A stretch of DNA of 64,000 nucleotides from Ophioderma brevispina (Eukaryota; Echinodermata; Ophiuroidea; Amphilepidida; Ophiodermatidae). The stretch is taken from assembly GCA_023653785.1 (NCBI GenBank), contig JAMKCH010056823.1, positions 216,344 through 280,343 of the forward strand, read 5' to 3'. Shown piece after piece: positions 19,395 through 30,564 of this stretch. Each line of letters begins with the position of its first letter. Position 1 is the first letter of the stretch. The translations under genes and the position numbers were made by a program. The notes below the pieces were generated by a model. That model was not told the DNA's origin and did not search any database. It saw nothing but the letters and a program-made list of their open reading frames with translations.

Positions 19395-22217
19395 ATAAAT
19401 TTCGAAGGGCTACGTCGGCCTGTATTGTAAAGTGACATAATCAAGTTGACCAAAGTCGGGTTGTAGTCGCAGGCCGTAAAAAGGCCAGAGGCAAAAGTTA
19501 ACGCTATGTCGGATTATTAATCCTTGAACATGAACAAATTAGAGTCAGTAGAAACATTCAAGAAATGGGGCTCGTCACATGGCTGGGGCCCACCAAGACT
19601 CGGTTCTGAATAGAAAAACACAGTTTTCTATCAGGCCGGCCGCGAGTCTGCGGCTGAATGCCTGATGAAATGAAATTGAGGCCCCAGTAAATGCTGGAAT
19701 GACAAAAGCGTATTCCAAGTAAACAGCGTAGAGATGCGTTGGTAGGACGCTCGTGTATTACGAGTGACTGACGCGCATTCTGTCGCACACTCGGACCCAA
19801 GATAGGTATCGCCGAAGCTGAAAATCTTAAGAAGCACAGTAGGCCGGAAAAGTACTGGTGGAGTTCAAATGTCGGACGGTTCTGCTGACAAAGGAACATT
19901 ACTCACCTGGTTAGAGAAAGGAATGCGTCGTAGTAAACATATAAAATAGTTTCAGTACAAGTTCGAAGGATACGTTCGGCATGTATGAAAGTTGAAATAA
20001 TCAAGTTGACAAAGTCGGGTTGTTGTGTAGTCGGCATGCGTAAAAGGCCAGAGGCCAACAAGTTAAAACGCTATGCGGATAGAATCTTAATACATAACAA
20101 ATAGAGTCAGTAGAAACATTCAAGAAATGATGGGATCTTCATCAGTGACTGGGGCCCACCAAGACTCGGTTCTGAATAAAAAAACACATTTTTCTATCCC
20201 AGGCAGACGAGTCCTGCGCTGAAATGATGCAGTAAATGTGGAGACAAAAAGCGTATCCATAAACAGCGTAGAGATGCGTTTAGAGCGGCTGTGTATTACG
20301 CGGACTGACGCGCATCTGTCGCACACTCGGACACAAGTTAGGTATAAGCCGACCCGAAGCTGGAATCTTGAGAAGCACAGTAGGCCGGAAAAAAACTGGT
20401 GGAGTTCAAATGTCTGACGGTTCTGCTGACAGAGGTAACAGTTACTCACCTGGTCGAGGAAGGACTGGAGGTCCTTAGCTAAACATAAAATAGTTTCAGT
20501 ATCAAAAGTGTCGAAGGGCTACGTCGGCATTAATTGTAAAGTTACTAATCAGTTGACCAAAGTCGGGTGTTCGCATGCCGTAAAAAAGGCCGAGGCCAAA
20601 ATTTAACGCAATGTCTGATCTAATCCCTTGAACCTAACAACTAGATTCAGTAGAAACTCCAGATAGGATGGGCTCTTCAAATCAGTGCCTGGGGGGGCCA
20701 ACCAAGACTCGTTTCTGAAAGTAAACACAGTTTTTCTATCCCAGGCCGACGAGTCCTGCATGAAATGTGCAGTAAATGTGGATTGACCAAAAGCGATTGC
20801 CAATTTAACACGTAGAGAAATCCGTTTTAGGGAGAGAGCTCGTGTATTTCGCGTGACTGACGCGCATCTTCCGCACCCACTCGGCACAAGATGGTATCGC
20901 CGAAAAGCTCCTGAAATCTTGAGAGAGCACAGTAGGCCGAGAAAAATACTTGGTGGAGTTCAAATTCGCGGTTTCTGCTGACAAGGTCAACATACTACTC
21001 ACTGGGTAGAGGGAGGACGGGAGTCGTAGCTAAACATAAAATAGTTTTCCAGTCCAACGTTCGAAGGGCTACGTCGGCATGTATTGTAAGGTTACATAAT
21101 CAAGTTGACCAAAAGTGGGTGTAGTCGCATGCCGTAAAAAGGCCAGAGGCCAAAAGTGTAACGCTCTTGTATTATATAATCTTGAACCTAACAAATAAGA
21201 GGTCAGTAGAACCATCCAAGAATGATGGGCTCTTCACCAGTTCCTGGGGCCCACCAAGACTCGTTTCGGAATAGAAAAACACATTGGCTATCCCCAGGCA
21301 GACGATTCCTGCGATTAAATGATGCAGTACAATGCCGGATGACAAAAGCGTATTCCAATTAACCATCGTAAGAATGCGTTGTAGAGACGGCTCGTGTATT
21401 ACGCGGACTGACGCGCATCTGTCGCACACTCGACACAAAGATAGGTATCGCCGTAAGCTGAATCTGGAAAGACACAGGTGGGGTACGGGGGCCGCAAATA
21501 CTGGTGGAGTTCAAATGTCGGGACGTTTCTACTGCCTGACAAGTAACAATACTCACCTGGTAGAGGAAAGGAACTGGAGTCGTCGCTAAACATAAAAATA
21601 GTTCAGTACAAAGTTTCGAAGGGCTACGTCGGCATGTATTGTAAAGTTACATATCAAAGTTGACCAAAGTCGGGTGTAGTCGCTTGCCGTAAAAAGGCCA
21701 AGCCAAAAGTTTAACGCTATTTCGGATATAATCCTTGAACATAACAATAAAGTCAGTAGAAACATCCAAAATGATGGCTCTTCATCAGTGCCTGGGGCCC
21801 ACCAAGACTCGTTTCTGAATAGAAAAACCAACAGTTTTCTATCCCAGGCAGGGACAGTCTGCGATGAAATGATGCCGTAAATGCTGGATGACAAAATCGT
21901 ATTCCAAGTAAACAGAGCGTATAGAGGTGCGTTGTAGAGACGCTCGTGGATTACGCGTTACTGACGCGCATCTGTCGTACGCGCGACACAAGATAGGTAT
22001 CCGCCGAAGCTGAACTCTTGAGAAGCACAGTAGGCCGAAAAATACTGGTGGAGTTAAACAAATGTAGGACGTTTCTGCTTGACCATGTAACATACTTCAC
22101 CTGGTAGCGGAAGGACGGAGGCGTAGCTTAACATAAAATATTTTAAGTACAAAGTGAAGGGCTACGTCGGCATGTCTTGTAAAAGTACATAATCAATGAC
22201 CAAAGTCGGGTGTAGTC
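19395..22217. repeat. tandem array of about 550-bp units, direct part
   Basis: Unit starts (TTCGAAGGGCTACGTCGGC) lie near 19401, 19961, 20509, 21060, 21614 and 22155, giving periods of 541-560 bp. Shared landmarks are GTAAAAAGGCCAGAGGCC, CTGGGGCCCACCAAGACTCG, GACTGACGCGCATCTGTCGC, TACTGGTGGAGTTCAAATG and ACTCACCTGGTAGAGGAA. The frames over it differ between copies and are broken by indels, so I do not call a gene. Confidence 0.9.
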
Positions 22218-22945
22218 GGGGATAGAAACTGTGTTTTCTATTCATAACGATCTTGGTGGGCCCCACACTGATGAAGAGCCCATATTTCTTGGATGTTTTC
22301 TACTGACTCTTATTTGTTAGTTCAAGATATATCCCCATAGCGTTACACTTTTGGCCTCTGGCCTTTTTTACGGCATGCGACTACACCCTACGTTGTCAAC
22401 TTGAATTATGTAACTTACAATACATGCCGACGTAGCCCTTCGAACTTTGTACTGAAACTCTTTTATGTTTAGCTCGACTCCAGTCCTTTCCTCTTCCAGG
22501 TGAGTACTGTTACCTCTGTCATCAGAACCTCCACATTTGAACTCCACCAGTATTGTTCCGGCCTACTGTGCTTCTCAAGATTTCAGCTTCGGCGATACCT
22601 AGCTTGTGTCCGAGTGTGCGACGGATGCGCGTCAGTCCACGCGTACTACACGAGCGTCTTCACAAAGCATCTCTACGCTCTTTACTTGGAATACGCGTTT
22701 GTCATCCAGCTTTTACTGCATCTTTCATCGCAGGACTCTTCTGCCTGGGATAGAAACTGTGTTTTTCTATTCAGAAACGAGTTTTGGTGGGCCCCAGGCA
22801 CGGATGAAGAGCCCATCATTTCTTGGAATGTTTCTACTGACTCTTATTGTTATTTCAGATTATATCCGACATAAGCGATTACACTTTTGGCCCACTGCCT
22901 ATTACTGGCATGCGACTACACCCGACTTTGATCAACTTGATTATA
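22218..22945. repeat. same satellite, inverted part
   Basis: At about 22218 the sequence switches from GTGTAGTCG to GGGATAGAAACTGTG, and from there the unit is read in reverse complement (GGCCTTTTTTACGGCATGCG, CTCTTCCAGGTGAGTACTG, TACTGTGCTTCTCAAGATTT) to an AT repeat at 22942. About 1.3 units are present. Confidence 0.9.
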
Positions 22946-22975
22946 TATATATATAGATATTATATAATATATGGG
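22942..22975. repeat. (TA)n microsatellite
   Basis: A short TA-rich run closing the satellite block. A similar run opens it at 19378-19396. Confidence 0.8.
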
Positions 22976-23239
22976 GAATATGGGAATATTCAATCATACT
23001 GCTGATAGTCTGGTTGCGCTTGTAAGGCATTCCTTTGAGCAGCCACCTAATGAAGCGAAATGATTGTGAGCGATTTCTTGAAGTTCGTCGTAATAATAAT
23101 TGTCAACCCGCTGTGAGCCTGTTTACGGGTGATAAGCAACATAATATATAAAAACTGGTTCTTATTAATTATTATTATTATTAGTTATGAAGTCAAAATA
23201 GGTTCAAGGTCACTACGGGATAAAATTTCCAGATTCTTT
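22976..23239. other. no feature recognised
   Basis: Intergenic sequence with a short ATT run near 23170. Confidence 0.35.
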
Positions 23240-23720
23240 CCAAGATTCAAGATTCATTTATTCAGCAGTAACATTCGTACGTGACAGAAATGTAATACAG
23301 TATATCATAGTAATAATACAATAACCTGAAGTATCAATTATAAACTAAGATGAGCAGGTGCGGAATATGATATGCTATTACAGTAATGGACACCCCGATA
23401 GGCTTATAGTTTATTACTGGCCCTGTAACCCATAAAGTAAAATATACTCATATTACAATAATATTACAATTAATGACACAAGTAAGGGAGATATAAAATA
23501 TTACATAGTAAATATACATAACCAAGAAAACAAACAATATAATTTAACCTAAACAGACATTAGCGGGAATACAGATACGGGAATGGACAAGAAGACAGAC
23601 TTTCAACCATATCTGGCTGAGGTAATCAAAACTATTGCTAATGAGGAAGCCGCTCTTTGAAGATGTCGCGTTGCTACACACCGTACGGAAGTGGAATAGA
23701 AATGAGATGAAGACTAAAGT
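23240..23720 (-). mobile_element. LINE 3' end (minus strand)
   Basis: Read on the minus strand, the segment ends in AATAAATGAATCTTGAATCT, the short octamer-like tail typical of several non-LTR families. Upstream is an AT-rich 3' UTR (with AGGGCCAGTAATAAACT) and a weakly coding stretch. No RT motif is preserved. Confidence 0.45.
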
Positions 23721-24454
23721 GAGGAGAATAGGACTTGGGAGTAATTTTACTAAGCATTTAATTAGTTTGTTCTAAAAACGGTGTGAAATTGTTGATCTAA
23801 TGTGTAGTGGCCAAAAACTAACTACAGAGTGAATAAAAATTGACCTCGGACTGTGAGCGGCATTTTGCATTTAAGTAATATATCCCTCTACACACCTGGC
23901 ATCATCTGAAAGCTTCTTTAATATGCAACAGAGATCATTTTAATCGGTTAGGTATATGTCAATCTACAGTCTTTTGAATCAAGTAGTCAGTTTTTGTGCA
24001 CTGTCCAAAGGATTTACTTTTAAAATTTACATGTAATATTTTGCTCAACCGGGGTATAATATTAACAATATTTTTTGTAAAAAAATAATTTTAAGCTGTG
24101 GAGTATATTTAAAAAAAAAGGTTTACAGGCTGTCCCAAAAAGTTTTAGGCATTCCAAACTGAAGTTATCATGAGGTTTCTTGAACGTGTTAATTTCGCTT
24201 AGTGAGCAGGTTGCAACAAAATCTTCCAAATGCTCTACTGAGGTAATCCTGTCGTTTTATTTTCTTCCTTTACACCTCTTTACTATTTTCAGTGTATGAG
24301 AGACCAGTGTTAGAGACTACAGAGTAGTGAGATACCTGACAGCGTGCCAACATTTCTCCAATATCTAAAAAGGTGACCGTAGTGATCCCAGCATTTACTG
24401 TCCTGTTTTTCTTACGTTCATCTGCAGTAACACTTTGACACATTGGTGCACATA
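23721..24454. other. no gene seen; one isolated mariner-type terminus
   Basis: TACAGGCTGTCCCAAAAAG at 24124-24142 looks like a Tc1/mariner inverted-repeat terminus preceded by TA. I find no matching right end. It could belong to the transposase remnant at 25014-25256. Confidence 0.4.
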
Positions 24455-24860
24455 GCGGAATTATGCACATGGTTTATGCAGATGACACACAACTGTATTT
24501 ATTACTGCAGTCATCCAAGACATCTGAAGCTATGAACAAATTGGAAAGTTGTATCTCTGATGTAATATCTCGTGCCATCACACATAGGCTTATGTTGAAA
24601 GATTCGAAGACGGAGATTGTGCACTTTATTTCTAAGCATCGCGCGCCTTCCAGCTAATGAAAAATCACATTATTAAAATTGCAGGCTCTGCGTCGTTTGG
24701 AATCTACACTGTTACTCATAAAGTTGGAATTAATATTTTTAGCACTTTTTATGGAATGATTCTTACAGTGTGAGTTATTTATGATAGCTAGGGGGTATAT
24801 CACCACATTACTTGAATGATCAGTCTCTTCCGAACATATCACCATGAACTTAGTCCACAA
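24455..24860 (+). pseudogene. LINE reverse-transcriptase fragment
   Basis: The frame at 24463-24657 begins with VYADDTQLYL, the catalytic YADD box of non-LTR RTs, followed by a MNKLESCI and LKDSKTEIV segment that follows YADD in CR1/jockey-like elements. After a stop, shifted frames continue weakly (IKIAGSASFG). Both ends are truncated. Confidence 0.75.
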
Positions 24861-25013
24861 TTAACCCTTCACGAACTGTGTCCTTAGCCTGAAAGGAAAA
24901 GGGGGTATTTGAATAGCAGATTTAAGGATTTTGTTACAAGTTTTTCATATCCGTCATTTTACATATAACACATTTTTGGGTGATTTCATGCATCGAAATG
25001 CTCAATAGTAGTT

Positions 25014-25256
25014 TTAAATGTCAATGTAAGATCGAGTATGGCCACTCCTGGCATGAAACAGTGCGTCAAGACGTCGCATCATACTGTCCACAAGGTTGTT
25101 TATAATGTCAATGGGCAGAGCGCCCCACTCATTGGTCAGAGGCTGAGCTAAGTCTTGTAGTGTTAGAGGAAGATTGTCCCTGTAATTGATGGCTAGGCCC
25201 GAAGGCATCCCAGCATGCTCGATAGGGTTCAAATCAGAGGAGCAAGGAAGCCATGG
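25014..25256 (-). pseudogene. Tc1-like transposase, C-terminal end
   Basis: The minus-strand product reads PWLPCSSDLNPIEH at its start, the block that carries the catalytic Glu of the DDE/D triad in Tc1 transposases. It is followed by LPLTLQDLAQPL, NEWGALP, the SMMRRLDALFHARSG motif and a HTRS end, in the order of Tc1 C-termini. The two catalytic Asp and the DNA-binding domain are absent, so it is a fragment. It abuts the LINE that begins at about 25257, which may have been inserted into it. Confidence 0.85.
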
Positions 25257-26017
25257 TATCTGATGTTTCTGAAACCCCTCCTCCTGTGTATAACTGTTCG
25301 TCTCATATTTCTCATTGCAGTTGTTCCAGCGAAGACATCCATTTACTCATTAGGAAGCTTAAAAACACTTCTGCTGCCGGGGTGGATGGTATCACCAGCT
25401 TGATGCTCAAGAGAACTGCATATACTGTTTCCCCAATTTTGTCTGACTTTTTCAACCTTAGCCTTTCTACTGGTCGCATACCTGATGCCTGGAAGCTATC
25501 TCGTGTTATCCCTGTTTTCAAGTCTGGCGACCCTCATGCCGTGTCTAACTACAGAACCATCTCTCTTCAACCCATTTGCTGTAAGCTTCTTGAAAAGATC
25601 ATACATGGCTCTATCCTACAACACCTCAATGTCAACAACATCCTCACCGACAGACAATTTGGATTCTTGCCCAAGTCTTCCACTTCCGATGCTTTGACCA
25701 CTGCCCTCCATGAATGGTATGACCACCTGGAAGGTCGCAAAAGCATTGCCATGGCGCTGCTTGATCTGTCCAAGGCTTTTGACCGTATACCGCATCGTCC
25801 TCTACTTCTTAAGCTTCATGCTATTGGTATTACCGGTCCACTTCTTTCTTGGTTTAGGTCTTACCTTTCTGGCAGAACTCAGCTAGTTGCTGTTCATGGT
25901 GTTGACTCCAATCCTGTCCCTGTTCTTTCTGGTGTTCCCCAGGGCTCTGTCTTGGGTCCACTCCTCTTTCTAATCTATGTTAATGATCTTAGCCTTGCCT
26001 CATTTTTCTCCAAATAG
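25253..26017 (+). pseudogene. LINE reverse transcriptase, N-terminal half
   Basis: About 255 residues. In order: a KNTSAAGVDGITSLML block (residues about 36-52), WKLSRVIPVFKSGD followed by SNYRTISL (about 80-105), DRQFGFLPKSSTSDAL (about 131-147), the MALLDLSKAFDRIPH catalytic block with its first Asp (about 166-180), and SGVPQGSVLGPLLF (about 227-240). This is the canonical order of non-LTR RT motifs. The YADD box lies in the next frame, so a frameshift separates it. Confidence 0.9.
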
Positions 26018-26960
26018 TTCTCTTGTTCTATATGCAGATGATACCACCATCTTTAAACCCATCGATGTTCCTTCTGATTTGGTTGATTTTCAGTCTGATA
26101 TAAACTCCATTCATGACTGGTTCCGTCTGAATCATCTCACTGCCAATGCTTCTAAAACTAAGTTCATGATCATCTCCACAAAGAAGGATCCTTTTCCAGA
26201 TGTTGCTCTGACTCTCAACAACCAGCCCATTGAACGGGTTTCTTCTGCGAAATTCCTTGGCATTCATCTCACTGACAAACTTTCTTGGAATCTTCATGTC
26301 GAACACATTTGCAAGACAATTGGCTTCATTCACAGGTCCTTTCACTCAGCTCCCATCAACACACGCCGCACGTTATACCTCGCCCTGATCCGCCCCATCC
26401 TTGAATACGCCTCTATCACCTGGCATCCGCTTAACAAGACGCTGACTAATAGGATTGAGTCCACCCAGAGGTTTGCTTGTCGCGTCATCTTGCAGCAATT
26501 GAAGTTGTCCCATGATGAGCTTCTCTTGAAATCTAATTTGCCAACTCTTGCTAAGCGCCGTGACGTTTCCAGTCTCTGTCATTTGTTCAAAATCTTCCAT
26601 GGTTTGTGTTCATCTCCCAACCCTTACAGACCTCATCCCCGCACTAGCCTGCGTCACCTTAATTCCTGTGCGGTTGACCCCCCCCCCCCCCTTTTTGCCG
26701 CCTATCTCTTTCAAAGACATCATTTTGTCCGTACGTTCCTTCACTCTGGAATTACCTACCTGAAGCCATTGTCAAGTCCACTTCCCTCCAAGCCTTCAAA
26801 TTGGCTGTCCAATCCCACCTCTTCTAGCCCATTCTTTTGTGTCTTTCTCTAGCTTTTGTTTTGCTTCTTTAGTCTGTTGGCATGTTTTGTATTTGTGTTT
26901 TTCTTTTTTGTATCGTTTTTGATTTTGGTGTATGTAGGCATCCCTTTAATTTATTGTTAG
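25257..26960 (+). mobile_element. CR1/jockey-like LINE, RT and C-terminal region
   Basis: A 5'-truncated non-LTR retrotransposon covering RT, the C-terminal domain and a short T-rich 3' UTR. No endonuclease domain is present. Coding capacity is broken by a frameshift near 25985-26015 and again at a poly-C run near 26680. Confidence 0.85.
25977..26852 (+). pseudogene. LINE reverse transcriptase, YADD and C-terminal part
   Basis: About 290 residues in the next frame. LYADDTTIF (residues about 18-26) supplies the two catalytic Asp, followed by KTKFMII, KFLGIHLTDKLSW, an RRTLYLALIRPILEYASITW thumb segment and a Cys/Arg-rich C-terminal domain. Reading is lost at a poly-C run near 26680, after which the expected ending is out of frame. 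Together with 25253-26017 it makes one inactive RT. Confidence 0.9.
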
Positions 26961-27064
26961 ATCAATATTGGGTTTGCCTGGCATGTTCGCCGAATGTTAT
27001 TAGGGGTGGGCATATGACCACTTTTTTTCAAAACGAGTAGATTCGTTGGCCATTTTGGCTGCCA

Positions 27065-27803
27065 AAATGAATCTGATAAGCATTTTCATATTAAATGAAT
27101 TTTGATGGTGGTTCCATGGATTTTAAATTTTGCATGTAAAGTCAATGGGGAAATTTTGCAATTTTAGACATTACTTAAAAAAACAATGTTATTCTCAACC
27201 TATTTTGTCAGAAACTCACACACAGATGACTTCGTATATTCTATAAATATTGGCAAAGGAAAAATATAATAATATTTTTCTGAATTGCGAAGGGATTCAA
27301 TTTAACTAAAATGTATATTGGGTGCAAAGCCATGAATAGAATAGCCATTGAGCCAGTAGACTTACAAAAGGACATAAGAAAGTTCATTGCACCACTGGCT
27401 GGCATGCTTCAGTAAACTCTTTTGTATAACATAAAATCAATTATACTTGTATTGAGCCTCACAAACAATGATACAATGGTGTTTCTTCCGGATGTTCTTT
27501 GGAAGTCTTCTGATTGAAAGGCTATTCTATTTACGGCTTTGCACCCTACAATACAATTTTGTAAAATTGAAAAACCAGCATTTTCAATATTTTAAAATAT
27601 TATATTTTTCTTTGCAAATATTTATAGAATAGACAGAGCATCTGGGTGGAGTTTTGGACAAAATAGGTTGAGAAGAAACATTGCTTTTTGAAGTTATGTA
27701 TAAATTGAAAAAATTCTCCATGACTTTACATGCAAAGTTAAAATCCATGGACACCACCATCAAAATTCATTTATAGGAAAATGCTTATCGATTCGCTGAA
27801 AGC
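27065..27803. mobile_element. hairpin element with inverted arms of about 295 bp
   Basis: The left arm (27065-27362) contains TGATAAGCATTTTCATA, GAATTTTGATGGTGGTT, CATGTAAAGTCAATGG, CTCAACCTATTTTGTC and GTGCAAAGCCATGAATAGAA. The right arm (27512-27803) has the reverse complements in opposite order. The spacer is about 150 bp. No coding sequence is present. It is a non-autonomous inverted-repeat element or an inverted duplication. Confidence 0.75.
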
Positions 27804-28190
27804 AAATTAAAAGTACCGGTACCAGCAAAAAACAAGCCAATCAAAAATGCTACTGTGAAACAGGATGAGAATTTAAAGCAATTTCTTAAAACTATCACTG
27901 AATCAGCCTGTAGGATGTGGAACAGCAGATTGTTCCATAATTTTGGTGCGGCAAGTGAGAAGGCTGCTGAATGGAGACATTGTGGACCAGTTTTGGTCAG
28001 AAAGACGAGTAAAGTCTGAAGCTGAGCGAAAGACCAGAAAACAAGTTTGATGGTAAAGACTAACGCATGATGCAAGATAGGCTGAAGCATATCCATTTAG
28101 GCATTTTGTCAACACGTACAAACGGTCTTGTAAAGAAAAACGCTCTCTCACCGGAAGCCATGAAGTTAGTTCCTTACAAATTGCTAGCAT
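27785..28190 (-). pseudogene. LINE C-terminal domain fragment
   Basis: Minus-strand frames give LTSWLPVRERFSLQDRLYVL followed by KCLNGYASAYL, then SAAFSLAAPKLWNNLLFHI. These are the C-terminal signature blocks of CR1-like LINE ORF2 (WLPV.ER, LKCLNG.AP.YL, APKLWN.LP). Frameshifts separate them. It belongs to a different copy, in opposite orientation to 25257-26960. Confidence 0.8.
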
Positions 28191-28649
28191 GGTTCCATTT
28201 ATTTGATGATGAGAACATGAGCTGGGAGCCCAGTTCTGAAGATGCGATCAGAGTTTGTTGAGGTGAGGAAGGGTGCTCAAAGCAAGAGGGAATTTCCATA
28301 ATCCATCCTTGAAAGAACAAAGTGGTCACACCATACTATTGAAGGTGTAAATAAAAAAAAAAAACCGAATCGGGTGATTTGGTAGGGTAAGTCAAAGAAC
28401 TGGAAAGAGATGTTATCTGAGTGGACATTGCCCAAATGTCATCATACAAGATGATGCCCGATTTCTTACAGTTCGTGAAGGATTAATATTTTCACACCCA
28501 CTTGGAGATGTACACTTGGCATCAGCCGTCTAAAATGATGGAAAGTAGCCACAAAGAATTAAGTTTTTTATTATCAGTGTTTTTAGATAATTGTTATCCG
28601 GTCATCCAAGAGCGGATTTCATTTATGCAATCCTTAAGTGCAGCAAGGA
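28191..28649. other. no gene seen
   Basis: Contains an A run near 28350 and the right TTAA-flanked terminus at 28468-28486. Confidence 0.4.
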
Positions 28650-29431
28650 AGATGGTTACACACCCGTTGATTTTCGTTACTGAACACCGATTCTGTAAAT
28701 TGTACCAAAGGATAGCTTAGAGTGTCTCCTTTCCTGGGTACCAAAAAAGTACTAACATCCCCATTTGACGTCACCATGACGTCATATGTTGAGGAAAAGC
28801 TACGAAAATACTGAAGATAGGGGTGGAAATTGAGATTTCGACAATTAGCGACTTTTCAAACACCCTATTAATAGCTCTAAAATGATGTTTATATAAAACT
28901 CGTCCATTTCCCATCAAGTAGAGTCAAAACCGCATGAAATCTGTTTTTTTCCTAAACATTTTTTGCCGAAAAATTGAATTTTCCACTGTGTGTGTCTAGG
29001 AATGGCAGTTTTGCTGACATGCGAAACTTTATGACGTCATTGTGACATTAAATGCTAGGCATGTTGGGTACTTATTTTGGTATCAATGGAAAGATGGGGG
29101 AATCATATCTATCTATTGCGTACCAAACATCAAGTGTCTGTGATTTGTTCCTGTGTTGTGTTAGCCATGTTGGTACTTCTCTTCCGGAGGGGGGGGGGTG
29201 GGTACCACCCCCCTCCCATCGATCACGTTGGGATCACCCTGTATCTTACTATACCCCGGTGGATGTTTGTTTTTGGATTAAAAGGAGCGGAACATTGCAA
29301 TTGGACAATTACATTAAATAATTTGGCACCAAAAAAAAGGGGTTTTAGCAAGCCGGGGAAAGAAAAAAACCTGAAGGGGGGGGGGGTGGTAAACCACCCC
29401 CCCCCCCCCTTGCGGTAGGACGAAGGGTTAA
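28650..29431. mobile_element. dispersed repeat, copy 2, with TTAA-flanked right end
   Basis: Same family as 11836-12465 and in the same orientation. The right end is GCGGTAGGACGAAGGG followed by TTAA (29428-29431), related to the terminus of the MITE at 58429-58810. The G-run/C-run pair near 29374-29410 and the paired TGACGTCA sites are retained. The left terminus is not clear. Confidence 0.65.
28766..28784. promoter_or_regulatory. paired CRE-like TGACGTCA sites
   Basis: Two perfect TGACGTCA palindromes at 28766-28773 and 28777-28784, three bases apart, plus a third at 29032-29039. The arrangement is shared with the copy at 11956. Confidence 0.3.
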
Positions 29432-29479
29432 AACTGATATAAATTTGGATGGCATTGCATAAATATGATAGAATAATTT

Positions 29480-29995
29480 ATGCTTCTTTACGATTCTTCC
29501 GTATGGAAGGTATAGGTATAGTAACTATATATGAAAACATTTAGGTCCAACAGTAGAACCTTGTGGAAGTCCGTAGCACATGTTCTGTGAATATGAGTAG
29601 CGTGTATTCAACAAAACACCGTGTTTGTTCTATGTTCTTCCACAAAATATGATTGAACCATCTAAAGCAGTTCGTGATCCATTCAAATTCTCTAATAGAT
29701 TAAAGAGGATACTGTGATTAACAGTATCAAAAGCGGCACTTTAAATCTTAATAAAAACTAGGAACACACCCTTCGGGTTATGGATCTTCATGCACATGAT
29801 GTTGTTTTTTACCTTTAATAATGCGGTCTCTGTACTGCGAGCAGAACAATGCAATATACAGACAGAAAGTCCTCGCCCAGATTGTTGGTATTCATGTGGT
29901 TATTAATTTCATTCACCACATGTTTCTCAATCAGTTTAGATAGAAACTTGATGTTGGCTACAGGACGATAGTTTTTCAGCTCTTCAGGGCTAGGG
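29480..29995 (-). pseudogene. LINE reverse-transcriptase fragment (minus)
   Basis: Read on the minus strand: LKNYRPVANIKFLSKLIEKH near 29980-29920, an AAFDTVNHSILFNLLENLNG block near 29735-29680 (with the catalytic Asp of motif A) and CYGLPQGSTVGPKCF near 29580-29535. All are standard RT motifs, in order but in shifted frames. The YADD box is not present. Confidence 0.8.
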
Positions 29996-29999
29996 TTAA

Positions 30000-30239
30000 G
30001 TGACTTTACTGGTTCATGCTTTTGTGTCCACTAGATTAGACTGTAATAATTATCTGTTGTGTGGTCTCCCCTTCTATAATATTGCACCTTTACAACGTGT
30101 ACAGAATTCAGCAGCGAGACTTGTTACTTTAACAAACCGACATGATCTCATTTCGCCTGTTACTATAAGCTACGAAATGGAATGGCTCCCAAGTACCTCG
30201 AGGAACTTATCTCGGATTATAATTCAAGTATTTTTCTAA
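30000..30239 (+). pseudogene. LINE ORF2 thumb / C-terminal fragment (plus)
   Basis: LLVHAFVSTRLDCNNYLLCG, then APLQRVQNSAARLVT, MEWLPS and, in a shifted frame, GMAPKYLEEL. This is the region after the RT in CR1-like elements. It abuts the minus-strand fragment ending at 29995 and must be a separate copy. Confidence 0.8.
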
Positions 30240-30326
30240 GCTCATCGTCAAAAGGTCTTCTAGTGCTGGAACATGAAGTAAGACTATGTATGGGAACCGG
30301 GCTTTTGCCATTGCAAAACAAAGTTT

Positions 30327-30525
30327 TATAGTTGATGAGGGGGTCTTTGTTTTATAGTTGAGGGGTGGTCTTTGTTTTATAATTGAGGGGGTCTTTGTTT
30401 TATTGTTAGGCGGGTCTTTGTTGTATAGTTAAGGGGTCTTTGTTTTATAGTTGAAGGGGTCTTTGTTTTATAGTTGAGGGGTCTTGGGTCTTTGGTTTCG
30501 GGTCTTGGGTCTTTGTTTCATAGTC
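30327..30525. repeat. minisatellite of about 23-bp units
   Basis: About eight copies of GGGGTCTTTGTTTTATAGTT-like sequence, with drift to GGGTCTTGGGTCTTTG at the right end. Confidence 0.9.
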
Positions 30526-30564
30526 ACCCGTACACGGCGTGTGTGAACCACAGTGTCTATCCTA

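Larger units (their letters stand above)
24861..28486. other. inverted-repeat pair flanked by TTAA enclosing 3.6 kb
   Basis: The left end is TTAACCCTTCACGAACTGT at 24861-24879. The right end is its reverse complement with one change (ACAGTTCGTGAAGGATTAA) at 28468-28486. TTAA on both sides is the target of piggyBac-type transposition. The interior is a patchwork of LINE and other remnants without a visible piggyBac transposase. It may be a composite or nested unit. Confidence 0.45.

Noticed and set aside
20990..21020. U1 snRNA gene, suggested by ACTCACCTGG-type string
   Set aside because: Only the first few bases match. No Sm site or U1 stem-loops follow, and the string is simply the complement of a splice-donor consensus.
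19558..22956. Series of similar open frames (FELHQY, GLLCFSRF) in the 550-bp satellite
   Set aside because: The frame changes between copies with indels and stops, so a conserved protein is not supported. They are repeat by-products.
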